64,000 nt of DNA from Streptomyces asoensis (GCF_016860545.1 NZ_BNEB01000005.1:3038001-3102000), one strand, 5' to 3'. Shown: positions 1-8,880, counted from the stretch's first letter. Translations and numbers: made by a program. The notes: a model not told the origin generated them from the sequence alone.

Positions 1-1
1 G

Positions 2-91
2 ACCACCGAACCCATCCGCCCCGACCTGCTCGCCCTCTTCGAGAAGGAGGAGCTGGTCAAGTACCTCACCGAAGAGGAGCTGTACGAGTGA
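2..91 (+). CDS. sdhA: succinate dehydrogenase flavoprotein subunit, C-terminal end (partial)
   Basis: Only the last 29 codons and the TGA stop are inside the window. The tail is acidic and rich in Glu, Leu and Tyr, which suits the C-terminus of a fumarate reductase/succinate dehydrogenase flavoprotein. The identification rests mainly on its position: its stop overlaps the GTG start of the iron-sulfur subunit (GTGA at 88-91), the usual sdhA-sdhB coupling. The cytochrome subunit would be expected further upstream, outside the window, because none follows sdhB. Confidence 0.7.
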   Translation, partial: TTEPIRPDLLALFEKEELVKYLTEEELYE

Positions 92-858
92 GCAGCTACG
101 AGGCCCGCTTCCGGGTCTGGCGGGGCGACGTCGAGGGCGGCGGCCTGAAGGACTTCGAGGTCGAGGTCAACGACGGCGAGGTGGTGCTGGACATCATCCA
201 CCGGCTCCAGGCCACCCAGGCGCCCGACCTCGCCGTGCGCTGGAACTGCAAGGCGGGCAAGTGCGGTTCGTGCTCCGCCGAGATCAACGGGCGGCCGCGG
301 CTGATGTGCATGACCCGGATGTCGGTGTTCGGCCGCGAGGAGACGATCACCGTCACGCCCCTGCGCGCCTTCCCGGTGATCCGCGATCTCGTCACGGACG
401 TCGGCTTCAACTACCGCAAGGCGCGCGAGGTTCCGGCGTTCGTGCCGCCCGAGGGCGTCGGGCCCGGTGAGTACCGGATGTTCCAGGAGGACGTGGACCG
501 GTCGCAGGAGTTCCGCAAGTGCATCGAGTGCTTCCTGTGCCAGGACACCTGCCATGTCGTCCGTGACCACGAGGAGAACAAGACGGCGTTCGCGGGCCCC
601 CGCTTCCTCATGCGCATCGCCGAACTGGACATGCACCCCCTCGACGCCGCCGGGGAGAGCGGCCTGGACCGCTCGCGCACGGCCCAGGACGAACACGGCC
701 TCGGCTACTGCAACATCACCAAGTGCTGCACGGAGGTCTGCCCCGAAGGCATCAAGATCACGGACAACGCCCTGATCCCGCTGAAGGAGCGGGCGGTCGA
801 CCGCAAGTACGACCCCCTGGTGTGGCTGGGATCGAAGATCAGGCGACGGTCGTCGTAG
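88..858 (+). CDS. sdhB: succinate dehydrogenase/fumarate reductase iron-sulfur subunit
   Basis: This 256-residue subunit passes electrons from the flavoprotein to the membrane quinone site of succinate dehydrogenase. An N-terminal plant-ferredoxin-like domain carries the [2Fe-2S] cysteines in CKAGKCGSC plus a later Cys. The C-terminal half has two clusters of Cys for the [4Fe-4S] and [3Fe-4S] centres, CIECFLCQDTC and a CxxxxxCxxxCP block near residue 220. In the first block the last Cys is followed by His instead of the commoner Pro. The GTG start overlaps the preceding stop, so translation is probably coupled to the flavoprotein. No membrane anchor gene follows; the next gene is convergent and overlaps the 3' end by 20 bases. 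Confidence 0.95.
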   Translation: MSSYEARFRVWRGDVEGGGLKDFEVEVNDGEVVLDIIHRLQATQAPDLAVRWNCKAGKCGSCSAEINGRPRLMCMTRMSVFGREETITVTPLRAFPVIRDLVTDVGFNYRKAREVPAFVPPEGVGPGEYRMFQEDVDRSQEFRKCIECFLCQDTCHVVRDHEENKTAFAGPRFLMRIAELDMHPLDAAGESGLDRSRTAQDEHGLGYCNITKCCTEVCPEGIKITDNALIPLKERAVDRKYDPLVWLGSKIRRRSS

Positions 859-1171
859 ACGCCGGCGGCGGTCCGGGCGTCCGGCCGGGCCGCCGGGCGA
901 GCGTCTGGAGGCCCAGCCCGGCGAAGTTCACGGCCATTCCGACGAGCGGGACGTAGAAGTTCACGTCGAGGCCGCCGGAGGCCAGCGGGCCCAGGAACAT
1001 GAACGAGCCGAGGCCCGCTGCGCTCATCAGGGCGCCGGCGCCCCACAGTCTCGGCCGCAGCACCGTGCCGCGGCCGAGCGACGGCACCCACCCGCGGGTG
1101 ACGCCCGCGAGGCCCAGCGCTCCCATGACCGTCACACAGACGGCGCCCGTGCCCACGAGTAGCCAGTACAT
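839..1171 (-). CDS. small three-helix membrane protein
   Basis: A 110-residue protein with three hydrophobic segments, at about residues 3-25, 43-62 and 70-90, and a short Pro/Thr-rich tail. No catalytic motif is visible and I do not recognise a named family. It is convergent with sdhB and the two coding ends overlap by 20 bases, so there is no room for a separate terminator. The ATG start is chosen because the hydrophobic segment begins at once; a GGGA stretch about 12 bases upstream may act as a weak ribosome binding site. Confidence 0.6.
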   Translation of the reverse strand: MYWLLVGTGAVCVTVMGALGLAGVTRGWVPSLGRGTVLRPRLWGAGALMSAAGLGSFMFLGPLASGGLDVNFYVPLVGMAVNFAGLGLQTLARRPGRTPGPPPASTTTVA

Positions 1172-1225
1172 GCGCTCATGATCCCAGCAACTCCCCGCCC
1201 CGCAAGGGGTCGTGACCCACCGGTC

Positions 1226-2482
1226 CTACCGGACCCAGCCGCGCTCGTACGACGTCCAGTCCTGCTCGGTGGCCGCGAAGTCCACGTACGCGGCGACGCC
1301 GAAGTTGCGCCGGTCGGCGTCGGTGCGCGACAGGCCCAGCCGGACGCCCCGGACGGCCGCCTCGACGGTCTCCGCGTGATTCCAGTGCCCGAACCTGTTC
1401 TCGTGGTAGAAGGGCAGGCCCATCAGCAGGTCGGTGGAGTCCGGGGTGACCTCCAGGGCGAGCGAGGTCTGCTGCGCGACGTAGCCGCCGTAGGTGCTCT
1501 CCAACGGCTGCATCGTGTCGTACGACATCACGGCGATCTGGTCGACGCGGCGGGCGACCTGGCCGAAGAACCTCTGCGACCACCACTTGGGGTGGCCGGC
1601 GGTCGTGCCCCAGAAGGAGTGGAAGCCGGGCAGCGGGTCGATCTGATGGGCCGCGACCGAGAGCTGGGCGCCGCGCGCACGGGTGACGGCCCGCAGGGAG
1701 TCCAGGAGGGTGAGGTAGTCGCCGTCGCCCGAGTGCAGGGGTTCGAGGTCGAAGTGGGCGCCCTGGAAACCGGCGTCGAGGATCTCGCGGGTGGACCGCA
1801 CGACCGCGGCACGGGTCCCGGCCCGCTCCAGCCGCATGCCGTCCGGGCTCTCGGTCGCGAGGACGTCGCCGAGCCAGGCCTGGACGCGCAGCTCCGGCGC
1901 CTCCCGGTGGACGGCGGCTATGAACTCCCGCGCGCCGGAGTAGGCGGACGGGGGGAGCGTGCCGTCGTGCTCCAGGGGACCGGCGTGGACGTACAGGTCC
2001 CGGATGCCGGTGTCCTCCAGACGCCCGGCCAGGTCCCGGACGTCGGCGTCGGTCTTGCGGCCGTCGACCCAGGCGTGGCCCAGCCAGATGGCGTCCTTGC
2101 CGCGGGTGTACGTGCCGTCGGCCGGATCGCCGAGGTAGTTCACCCGCAGGGCGGCCTGAACGGCGAGCACCGGTACGAGCACGAGCAGCACGACCACGAG
2201 CACCCCCCGCCGCACCACCCGCCCCCACCGCCGACGCGAGCCCCGCCCGCCCGCGCCCGCGCCGCCCTCCCCGGCCTCGGACCCCTCGTCCGCGGAGCCT
2301 CCGGCTGCAAAACCGGGCGCGGGTTCGGACGCCGGGGCGGGTACGGACGCCGGGGCGGGTACGGAGGCCGGGGCGGTTACCGAGGCCGGGGCCGTCGTCG
2401 TCGGCTCCGTCGGCTCCGTCGGCCTCGGCTGCGGCCGAAGTCGCGGCTCGTGCGGGTCCGGGCCGTGCTGTGAGTCGTTCAT
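1226..2482 (-). CDS. membrane-anchored GH18-like TIM-barrel protein
   Basis: A 418-residue protein. The first ~95 residues are Pro/Ala/Glu-rich and include a PAPASV-type repeat encoded by 18-base repeats. One transmembrane helix follows at about residues 100-122, then an exported domain. That domain resembles glycoside hydrolase family 18: a FDLEPL strand sits where GH18 enzymes carry the DxE end of their catalytic motif, VMSYDTM resembles a later barrel strand, and a C-terminal Tyr/Trp-rich strand closes the barrel. The first two Asp of the canonical DGxDxDxE are absent, so activity is uncertain. The ATG at 2482 is preceded by AGGGGGA at a sensible distance, so it is preferred over starts further upstream. 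The gene is divergent from the next one. Confidence 0.65.
   Translation of the reverse strand: MNDSQHGPDPHEPRLRPQPRPTEPTEPTTTAPASVTAPASVPAPASVPAPASEPAPGFAAGGSADEGSEAGEGGAGAGGRGSRRRWGRVVRRGVLVVVLLVLVPVLAVQAALRVNYLGDPADGTYTRGKDAIWLGHAWVDGRKTDADVRDLAGRLEDTGIRDLYVHAGPLEHDGTLPPSAYSGAREFIAAVHREAPELRVQAWLGDVLATESPDGMRLERAGTRAAVVRSTREILDAGFQGAHFDLEPLHSGDGDYLTLLDSLRAVTRARGAQLSVAAHQIDPLPGFHSFWGTTAGHPKWWSQRFFGQVARRVDQIAVMSYDTMQPLESTYGGYVAQQTSLALEVTPDSTDLLMGLPFYHENRFGHWNHAETVEAAVRGVRLGLSRTDADRRNFGVAAYVDFAATEQDWTSYERGWVR
2324..2395. repeat. four 18-base tandem repeats inside a coding region
   Basis: Four consecutive 18-base units (2324-2341, 2342-2359, 2360-2377, 2378-2395) share the core ACGCCGGGGCGG with a few substitutions. 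They lie inside the minus-strand GH18-like gene and encode six-residue Pro/Ala/Ser/Val units of the linker before its membrane helix. Length variation between strains is likely. Confidence 0.85.
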
Positions 2483-2577
2483 CGCGGTTTCCCCCTGGCG
2501 TGTCGTCGCGTCCCACCGTCCCCGGCTGGGGTGCATCCCGGTCGCGTCCCCGTGATCGCGGCCATACGCTCCCAAAT

Positions 2578-4245
2578 GTGACCTCTTCCATGCTCCGGGG
2601 CCGGCCGCGGCGTGCGGCGTCGCACATATCCGTGCGGGTGGCGCATGCCGTACTGGGCGGGGCGATCGGGGTCGTGTGGCTGGTGTTGCCCGGGATGACG
2701 TCCGGTGACGACGATCCGGTTGCGATCAAGAACCCGACGCCCGGCGCGAGCGCCGCCGCGACCGCGGACGACGGGAGGTCCACCGTCGATCTGGTGCTGC
2801 CGCTCGTGGCGGTCGGCGCGGCGGGCGCGGCCGCCGGGTACGGGTACGTACGACGCGTCCGGCGGGCCCGCACCCGGACGACCCCCGGCGGGACCGGCGG
2901 CACACCCGCGCCGACGTCGTCACCGTCACGTCCGTCGTCACCGTCGCCGTCCTCCTCCCCGCCGGCGGCTCCCGGCGGCCCCGACGAGCAGGCGGGTGCG
3001 GTCCTGGTGGAGGCGGACGACCGGGTCCGGGCGGCCCGCACCGAACTCGCCTTCGCCGGGCCGCTGTGCACGGCGGAGGCGCTGGAACCCTTCCGCCGGA
3101 CGGTCGACGAGGCGGCGGCCGAACTCGCCGCCGCGTTCCGCATGCGGCAGCGCTACGACGAGGGGGTCCCGGCCGGGGAGGAGGCCCGGGGACACGCGCT
3201 CGCCGGCATCGTGGGGCGCTGCGAGGAGGCCGTACGACGACTGGACGCGGTGGCCGGTGAGTTCGGGCGGCTGCGCGGACTGGACCGGGGAGCGGACGAC
3301 GCGTTGGCGGCCGCCGAGAGCCGGTTCCGGGAACTGACCGGGCGTACGGGCGCCGCCGACGCCGTCCTCGCCGGGCTCGCGCGGCGGTACGCGCCGACCG
3401 CCACCGCCTGCGTCGTCGGCAGCGTCGAACAGGCCAAGGACCGGCTGCTGTTCGCCACGATGCGGCTCAACCAGGCCCGTCAGTCGGCCGATGCGGGGCG
3501 GCCGGAACGGGCGGCCCGGCATCTGCGCGCGGCCGAGGGGGCCGTCGCCCAGGCGGCCGTGTTCGTCGAGGGCGTCGACCGGCTGGCCGCGGAGCTGCGG
3601 TCGGCCGAGCGGACCGTGCCGGCGGCGCTCACCGGCGCCGAGGCGGAACTGGCCCGTGTCAGAGGGCAGGCGTCCCCGCGTCCCGGCGCACCGCCGGAGA
3701 CGACGCGCCCCGGGGCGCCGCCCGACCGCACGGCGGCACTGGCGCACGCCGACGCCGTGCTCGGGTCGGTGCGCCAGGAGCTGACCGGCGGGCGGCCCTG
3801 GGACCCGGTCGACGTGCTGCGCCGGATCGTGCGGGCGACCTCTGCGGTCGCCCCGGGCCGGTCCGGGGTGCTGCCGGCCGCCGCCCTGATCACCGCCCGC
3901 TCCGCCGTCGGCGCCGCGGAGGACTTCACCGCCACGCACCGGGGCGTGGTCGGCGCCACCGCGCGCACCCGGCTGGCGGAGGCGCAGCGCCTCCTCGCGA
4001 CGGGCGACCCGGCGGACCGGGAGCCCGCCGAGGTACTCGCCCTGGAGGCCCGGGAGCTGGCCGAGCGCGACGCACGGGCCCACGGGAACCCGTACCCGGC
4101 GGCGGACGGCGCGCAGGGCACGGCCGGTACCGGCGGGGCCGTGCTCGGCGGCATCGTCCCGGCCGACGACCCCGGCAACGGCACACCCGCTGGCTTCGCG
4201 GGCACGGCCCGCCCCGCCGCGGCCCCGACAGCCCCTGGCGCCTGA
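2578..4245 (+). CDS. two-helix membrane protein with long alpha-helical C-terminal region
   Basis: A 555-residue protein of unknown function. Hydrophobic segments lie near residues 20-40 and 72-92, and the second is followed by Arg-rich residues. A Pro/Ser/Thr linker then leads into roughly 350 residues rich in Ala, Glu, Arg and Leu, which should be mainly helical, possibly coiled coil. The tail is Gly/Ala/Pro-rich. No enzyme motif is visible. The GTG at 2578 is proposed because a -10-like CATACGCT ends a few bases before it, which would give a leaderless message; an ATG at 2590 is the alternative. It is divergent from the GH18-like membrane gene. Confidence 0.6.
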   Translation: MTSSMLRGRPRRAASHISVRVAHAVLGGAIGVVWLVLPGMTSGDDDPVAIKNPTPGASAAATADDGRSTVDLVLPLVAVGAAGAAAGYGYVRRVRRARTRTTPGGTGGTPAPTSSPSRPSSPSPSSSPPAAPGGPDEQAGAVLVEADDRVRAARTELAFAGPLCTAEALEPFRRTVDEAAAELAAAFRMRQRYDEGVPAGEEARGHALAGIVGRCEEAVRRLDAVAGEFGRLRGLDRGADDALAAAESRFRELTGRTGAADAVLAGLARRYAPTATACVVGSVEQAKDRLLFATMRLNQARQSADAGRPERAARHLRAAEGAVAQAAVFVEGVDRLAAELRSAERTVPAALTGAEAELARVRGQASPRPGAPPETTRPGAPPDRTAALAHADAVLGSVRQELTGGRPWDPVDVLRRIVRATSAVAPGRSGVLPAAALITARSAVGAAEDFTATHRGVVGATARTRLAEAQRLLATGDPADREPAEVLALEARELAERDARAHGNPYPAADGAQGTAGTGGAVLGGIVPADDPGNGTPAGFAGTARPAAAPTAPGA

Positions 4246-4281
4246 GCGCCCTCGGCCCCTGGCGGCGGCCCCGCCGTCCGC

Positions 4282-6930
4282 TCAGAACAGGCTCAGCAGG
4301 GCCTCCGCCGGGTCCGCCAGGGCGGTGTCGCCGTCCGGCAGGGGCAGTTCGAACCAGACCGTCTTCCCGCGCGGGGTGCGGCGCGAGCCCCAGGCGGCCG
4401 ACAGCAGGCCCACGAGCTGGAGGCCCCGGCCGCCCTCGTCGGTGTCCCGGGCACGGCGGCGGCGCGGCTGGACGAGCCCCGCGTCCCAGACCTCGCACAC
4501 CAGCGTGCGGTCGAGGAGCAGCCGGAGCCTGATCTCGCCCTCGCCGTACCGCAGCGCGTTGGTGACCAGCTCGCTGACCAGCAACTCCGTGGTGTCGACG
4601 AGGGGTTCGAGGTCCCAGGAGAGCAACTGGCCGCGGGCGTACTCCCTCGCCCGGCCCACGCTGCGCGGCTCGCGCGGCAGGGTCCAGTCGCCGACCGAGT
4701 CGGCGGGCAGGCCCTGCACCCGCGCCATCAGCAGCGCGATGTCGTCCTCGCCGTGGTGCGAGTCGAGCGTGTTGAGGACGTGGTCGCAGACGTCCTCCAG
4801 GGGGGCCGAGGGGTCGGTGAGCGCTCCTACGAACGCGTTGAGGCCCTCGTCCAGCGGGTGGTCGCGCGATTCGACCAGTCCGTCCGTGTAGAGCGCCAGC
4901 AGGGCACCCTCGGGGAGGTCGACCTCCACCTCTTCGAAGGGCTCGCCGCCGACGCCGAGCGGCATGCCCGGCGGCACGTCGAGCATCAGCGCCGGTTCGC
5001 CCGGTTCGACGAGCACCGGGGGAAGGTGCCCGGCGTTGGCGAACGTGCAGCGCCGGGTCACCGAGTCGTAGACCGCGTAGACGCACGTCGCGAGGTACAC
5101 CTCGGACAGGTCGGCCTCGCGGGGGCGGCGGGCGGCCCGGGTGGCCTGCTGGACGCCTCCCGGTGTGCCGAGTCCGCGGGCGATCTCGTCCAGGGCGGAG
5201 AGGACCTCGGCCGGTTCCAGGTCGAGCAGCGCCAGGGTCCTGACCGCGGTGCGCAGTTCACCCATGGCGACCGCCGCCCGCAGGCCGCGTCCCATCACGT
5301 CGCCCACCACCAGTGCCGTGCGGTGGCCGGGGAGTTCGATGACGTCGAACCAGTCGCCGCCGACCTCGCTGGGGCGTCCGGTGGAGGCGTTGCCGGGGAG
5401 GTAGCGGCAGGCGATGTCCAGTCCCGACGCCACCGGGTCGCCGGGCGGCAGCAGCGACCGTTGCAGTATCAGGGCCCGTTCGTGCTCCCGCCGGTACAGG
5501 CGCGCGTTGTCGATACAGACGGCGGCGCGCGCCGCCAGCTCCACGGCCAGGTCCCGGTCCCGGTCGCCGAACGGCTCGCTGCCCTTCGTCCGCGAGAACT
5601 GCGCGAGGCCGACGACCGTGTCGTGGGCGACCATCGGGACGGCGAGGGTGGACTGCACGAGGCCGCCCTCCTCGCCGGGGATGGTCTGCGGGCGGGCGGT
5701 GCGCAGGGCGTCGGCGCAGGGCGAGTTGAACGGGAAGTGGTGGACGGCGCCGACCGCGACGGGCGCGCCGGCCCCGGCGAAGGGGGCGTCGGAGACGGCG
5801 GAGGAGAACGCGACCCTGCGCAGTTCGGCGCTGCCGTCGGCGAGCCCGGGCGGGGTCTCGTCGCCGGCCAGCAGGCCCTGGTAGAGGTCCACGGTGGCCA
5901 GATCGCAGAAGCCGGGCACGACGACGTCGAGGAGCTCGCGAGCCGTCGTCTCCAGGTCGAGGGAGTTCCCTATGCGGGCGCCCGCGTCGTTCAGCAGGGC
6001 GAGATTGCGCCGTGCCGCGGCGGCCTCGCGGGCGGCGGCGCGGCGGGCGGTGATGTCGGTACCCAGCCAGGCGATGCCGATGGGGCGGCCGGTTCCGCTG
6101 TGCACCCGGTAGAGGTTGATCGACCAGTGCCGGCGTTCGTCGCTGCCGGGGACGAAGCCGGTGACGTGCATGTCCGTGATGGAGTCGCCGGTCTGGAGGA
6201 CCCGGCGCAGGGTCGCGCTGACCCGGTCCGCCTCGGACCGGGGGAGGTAGTCGTGGACGCCCTTGCCGCGGTGGTCGTCGGGGCTGCCGCCGAAGATGGA
6301 CGCGAACCGCTGGTTGGCGCGGCGGACCCGCAGGTCGGGGTCGATCAGCAGGAAGCCGAACGGGGATTGGCCGAAAATTGCCTGCGAGGCCGCGAGGTCG
6401 GTCTCGATGCTACGGAGCGTGCGGACGTCGACCACGATGCACACCGCGGCCTTCTCGCCGTCCAGGCTGCGCGTGGGCATGACGTACACCTCGGCGAGGC
6501 CCTGCTCGCCGCGTCCGCCGCCCGGTACCGGGTCCGGCATCCGGAAGGGGACCACACCGGTCCACTCCCGTCCGTCGAGGATCTCGGCCATCTTGCGCTG
6601 ACCGCGTTCGCGCAGGTCGGGGTCGACGAACGCGTCGATGGGGTCCATGCCGACGGCCCGGTCGGCGGGGATCCCGAAGATCTGCTCGGCGCGCAGGCTC
6701 CACTGGTCGACGAGACCGTCGGGGCCGATGGAGAACGAGGCGACCCGGATGTAGTCGTAGATCGAACCGGGCGGACTGCTCTGCCACATGGCGTCACCGT
6801 GCGTCGCCGACTCGCCCGGGCCGTCGGCGAGCCCGTGCGCGGCATCGGCTGCGAGCGCACTCGCGGCCTTCGCCCTCGCGCCGCCCGACGGGTCCTCGGA
6901 CTCCGTGGCCTTCGCTGGTATCTCGCTCAC
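4282..6930 (-). CDS. PAS-PAS-GAF-SpoIIE phosphatase with C-terminal ATPase domain
   Basis: An 882-residue multidomain regulator. Two PAS domains lie at about residues 57-165 and 175-295 and a GAF domain at about 310-480. A PP2C-type SpoIIE phosphatase domain follows at about 500-720, with GGDWFDV, VGDVMGRG and LYTDGLVE metal-site motifs. A GHKL ATPase of the RsbW type ends the protein (ELVTNALRYG; DEGGRGLQLV). Such proteins dephosphorylate anti-anti-sigma factors and may also bind or phosphorylate partners, linking signals sensed by PAS/GAF to sigma-factor release. The GTG at 6930 is chosen over an upstream ATG because GGAGGGG sits 9 bases before it. No sigma factor gene is adjacent, so the target is unknown. 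Confidence 0.9.
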   Translation of the reverse strand: MSEIPAKATESEDPSGGARAKAASALAADAAHGLADGPGESATHGDAMWQSSPPGSIYDYIRVASFSIGPDGLVDQWSLRAEQIFGIPADRAVGMDPIDAFVDPDLRERGQRKMAEILDGREWTGVVPFRMPDPVPGGGRGEQGLAEVYVMPTRSLDGEKAAVCIVVDVRTLRSIETDLAASQAIFGQSPFGFLLIDPDLRVRRANQRFASIFGGSPDDHRGKGVHDYLPRSEADRVSATLRRVLQTGDSITDMHVTGFVPGSDERRHWSINLYRVHSGTGRPIGIAWLGTDITARRAAAREAAAARRNLALLNDAGARIGNSLDLETTARELLDVVVPGFCDLATVDLYQGLLAGDETPPGLADGSAELRRVAFSSAVSDAPFAGAGAPVAVGAVHHFPFNSPCADALRTARPQTIPGEEGGLVQSTLAVPMVAHDTVVGLAQFSRTKGSEPFGDRDRDLAVELAARAAVCIDNARLYRREHERALILQRSLLPPGDPVASGLDIACRYLPGNASTGRPSEVGGDWFDVIELPGHRTALVVGDVMGRGLRAAVAMGELRTAVRTLALLDLEPAEVLSALDEIARGLGTPGGVQQATRAARRPREADLSEVYLATCVYAVYDSVTRRCTFANAGHLPPVLVEPGEPALMLDVPPGMPLGVGGEPFEEVEVDLPEGALLALYTDGLVESRDHPLDEGLNAFVGALTDPSAPLEDVCDHVLNTLDSHHGEDDIALLMARVQGLPADSVGDWTLPREPRSVGRAREYARGQLLSWDLEPLVDTTELLVSELVTNALRYGEGEIRLRLLLDRTLVCEVWDAGLVQPRRRRARDTDEGGRGLQLVGLLSAAWGSRRTPRGKTVWFELPLPDGDTALADPAEALLSLF

Positions 6931-7035
6931 GCGAACCGTCCCCTCCAGCTCACCGCGTCCGGCACCGGTCACCGGCGGCGGCTGCCCGCAGTATCCAGCA
7001 CTACGGGTCCGCACGACACGGTGTTCACGATCACA

Positions 7036-7064
7036 GCACGGTCCAGGCGTTTTTCGGACCGTGC
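7036..7064 (-). terminator. hairpin downstream of the ATPase-only gene
   Basis: GCACGGTCC (7036-7044) and GGACCGTGC (7056-7064) form a perfect 9-bp stem with an 11-base loop that is T-rich on the plus strand. It lies about 135 bases after the 7201-7662 gene and about 105 bases before the SpoIIE gene on the same strand. It could end the first transcript or belong to the leader of the second. Confidence 0.45.
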
Positions 7065-7200
7065 CGCGACAACACTTCCAGTCTTCTAACCAGCGGACAC
7101 GTCATCGAACCACCTCTTCCGCGACCGGTCGGCGACCGGAACCGAACGGGCGACACCGCCGGCCCCGCTGTACACCGGATCGTCCCCGCCGGACGGCCTG

Positions 7201-7662
7201 TCAACCCGGCACCGCGAGTTCGAACCAGACCGTCTTCCCGGCTCCTCCGGGACGGGTACCCCAGCGGCGCGCGGACGAGGCCACGAGTTGCAGTCCGCGC
7301 CCGCTCTCGTCCTCCGGCCGGGCGACCCGCTCGCGGGGCGGGTCGGGCAGCGGGTCGGAGACCTCGACCAGCAGGACGCCGTTCACTCCCGCGGGCCGGA
7401 CCAGACGGACCCCGATGGGGCCCGTGGCGTGCCGCAGGGCGTTGGTGACGAGTTCGCTGACCAGCAGGGCCGCGATGTCGCTGACGCTGTCGAGGCCCCA
7501 GCCGTGCAGGCGGCCGCGGACGGCACGGCGGGCGGTGCGCACCGCGCCCGGGTCGGCGGGGAACGTCCACTCGGCGAACTCACCGTCGGTGTCGATCACG
7601 CCGATCACTTCCCGGGCCAGCGAGTACACCCATGTCCGTTTTCGTGGGGTTAATGGGCCCAT
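7201..7662 (-). CDS. RsbW-like GHKL ATPase-domain protein
   Basis: A 153-residue stand-alone ATPase domain of the histidine kinase/anti-sigma factor type. The N box is LLVSELVTNALRHA and the G box is DESGRGLQLV, followed by a KTVWFEL strand. The sequence closely parallels the C-terminal domain of the neighbouring SpoIIE protein, so the two probably share ancestry and perhaps partners. In Streptomyces such small proteins act as anti-sigma or anti-anti-sigma kinases, but no partner gene is adjacent. The start is uncertain: the ATG at 7662 is the first reasonable one, without a clear ribosome binding site, and a GTG at 7629 is possible. Confidence 0.8.
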   Translation of the reverse strand: MGPLTPRKRTWVYSLAREVIGVIDTDGEFAEWTFPADPGAVRTARRAVRGRLHGWGLDSVSDIAALLVSELVTNALRHATGPIGVRLVRPAGVNGVLLVEVSDPLPDPPRERVARPEDESGRGLQLVASSARRWGTRPGGAGKTVWFELAVPG

Positions 7663-7737
7663 ACCCGGTATTGCGCGGACAGTACCGCGAGACGGGACGC
7701 ACGGTGACACGAACGGGGGCTGCGGGGTGCGTCCGGC

Positions 7738-8148
7738 TCAGGGGGCTTCGGCGGCGAGCCTGGTGAGGGCCTCGCGGACCGCGGGGACGTCCTGGTCGAG
7801 CCAGTCGACGTCCCAGATCTCGTCCGGGGCGAGCCAGCGCAGCGCGTCGTGGTCCTGGAGGGGCGCGGGGGCGGCGGAGCCGGGGCACAGGCGGGCGGTC
7901 CACACCTGGAGGACGTAAGGCGGCCGCAGCGGCCACTCCCCCGGGACCCTTTCGACGGTCTCGGTGTCGACGCCGAGCTCCTCCCGCAGTTCGCGCACGA
8001 GGGCCGCCTCGGGCGCTTCCCCCTCCTCGACCTTGCCGCCGGGCAGTTCCCAGCGTCCGGCGAGGGCCGGGGGTGCGCTGCGGCGCGCGGCGAGCAGGCG
8101 GCCGGCGTCGAGCAGGGCTGCTCCCACCACCACGGTCCGTTCCGTCAT
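7738..8148 (-). CDS. Nudix hydrolase (MutT-like)
   Basis: A 136-residue hydrolase of nucleoside diphosphate-linked compounds. The Nudix box is intact (GGKVEEGEAPEAALVRELRE followed by ELGV), giving the Mg-binding Glu residues. The rest matches the short MutT-type fold with a Trp-containing strand after the box, which suggests an oxidised-nucleotide sanitising role, but substrate cannot be read from sequence. It starts with ATG, lies on the minus strand, and is 30 bases from the small SPOR-like gene upstream, so the two may be co-transcribed. Confidence 0.9.
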   Translation of the reverse strand: MTERTVVVGAALLDAGRLLAARRSAPPALAGRWELPGGKVEEGEAPEAALVRELREELGVDTETVERVPGEWPLRPPYVLQVWTARLCPGSAAPAPLQDHDALRWLAPDEIWDVDWLDQDVPAVREALTRLAAEAP

Positions 8149-8178
8149 GGGCCGGAGCCTACGGGACCGGGCGGCGCG

Positions 8179-8454
8179 TCAGTTCCGGGTGCCGTCCCCG
8201 TTCGGCCCCTGCGCCCGCGCCTGAGGGTGGGCCTGGGAATGGGCCTGGGCCGGGGTCTGCGTCTGGGCCTGCTCGTGCGGCTGGCCCTGGCCGATGCGCT
8301 CGACCCAGTAGAGCTGTTTGTGGCCTCGGCTGTCGAGGCTGTCCGCGATCTTCTGGGCCTCGGCCCGGCTCGCGTACCGGCCCACCCGGTAGCGGTTGCC
8401 GTTGTCGTCCTGCCTTATGACGTGCCAGGGCAGAGAGATGGTGCTGTCGTTCAT
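8179..8454 (-). CDS. small SPOR-like protein with Gln/Ala-rich tail
   Basis: A 91-residue protein. The first ~58 residues resemble a SPOR-type or Streptomyces pseudo-SPOR fold: a WHVIRQDDNGNRYRVGRY strand, then RAEAQKIADSL helix, then a YWVERI strand. The last ~30 residues are low complexity, alternating Gln, Ala, His and Pro. There is no signal peptide, so peptidoglycan binding outside the cell is not implied. The ATG at 8454 follows AAGGGGG about 12 bases upstream. It may be co-transcribed with the Nudix gene. Confidence 0.65.
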   Translation of the reverse strand: MNDSTISLPWHVIRQDDNGNRYRVGRYASRAEAQKIADSLDSRGHKQLYWVERIGQGQPHEQAQTQTPAQAHSQAHPQARAQGPNGDGTRN

Positions 8455-8880
8455 CGCGTCCCACGCCCCCTTCTCGCCCCTGCCCGCCCGGATCCCGTCC
8501 GCGGCGCGCCTGACGCCCCGCCTGCCAAGGAAACCGCAATCCGCATATGCCCGAGCGTACGCCTTACCTTTACGCAGCGAACACGACTTTGCACAAAGAG
8601 GTACGCAACCAGCCAAGACGCAGGGGGCGCGCGGGACCGAACGCGCCGTCCGCGCGCCGCGATGCCTCCGGTCGGCGGGGTGCGGGGCGTCCGGCGGGCG
8701 ACCTGCGGGAACATCCGGAAACGACCGGATTCCGACGGCGTCCGGCGGGGCTCCCGGCGGGCGGATACCGGGGGCAACTGCCGGAAGGGTGTGCGCCGCC
8801 CCGGCAAGTGCGCTACCGCCCCGGGCGGTACTTCCGCCTCCCGGCCACCGGCGGCCCCCGCCCGCCGGCCGCGCGGCCGG
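8455..8880. other. 426-base intergenic region
   Basis: This region lies between the GntR gene and the SPOR-like gene, both on the minus strand. It should hold the end of the GntR transcript and the promoter of the next gene. Around 8540-8610 base composition drops relative to the surroundings, consistent with promoter DNA. The half next to the GntR gene is very GC-rich and holds a weak inverted repeat around CCGGAAACGACCGGATTCCG. I see no convincing gene. Confidence 0.5.

Noticed and set aside
2324..2395. CRISPR-like array
   Set aside because: The repeats are 18-base tandem units without spacers inside a reading frame, with no cas gene in the window.
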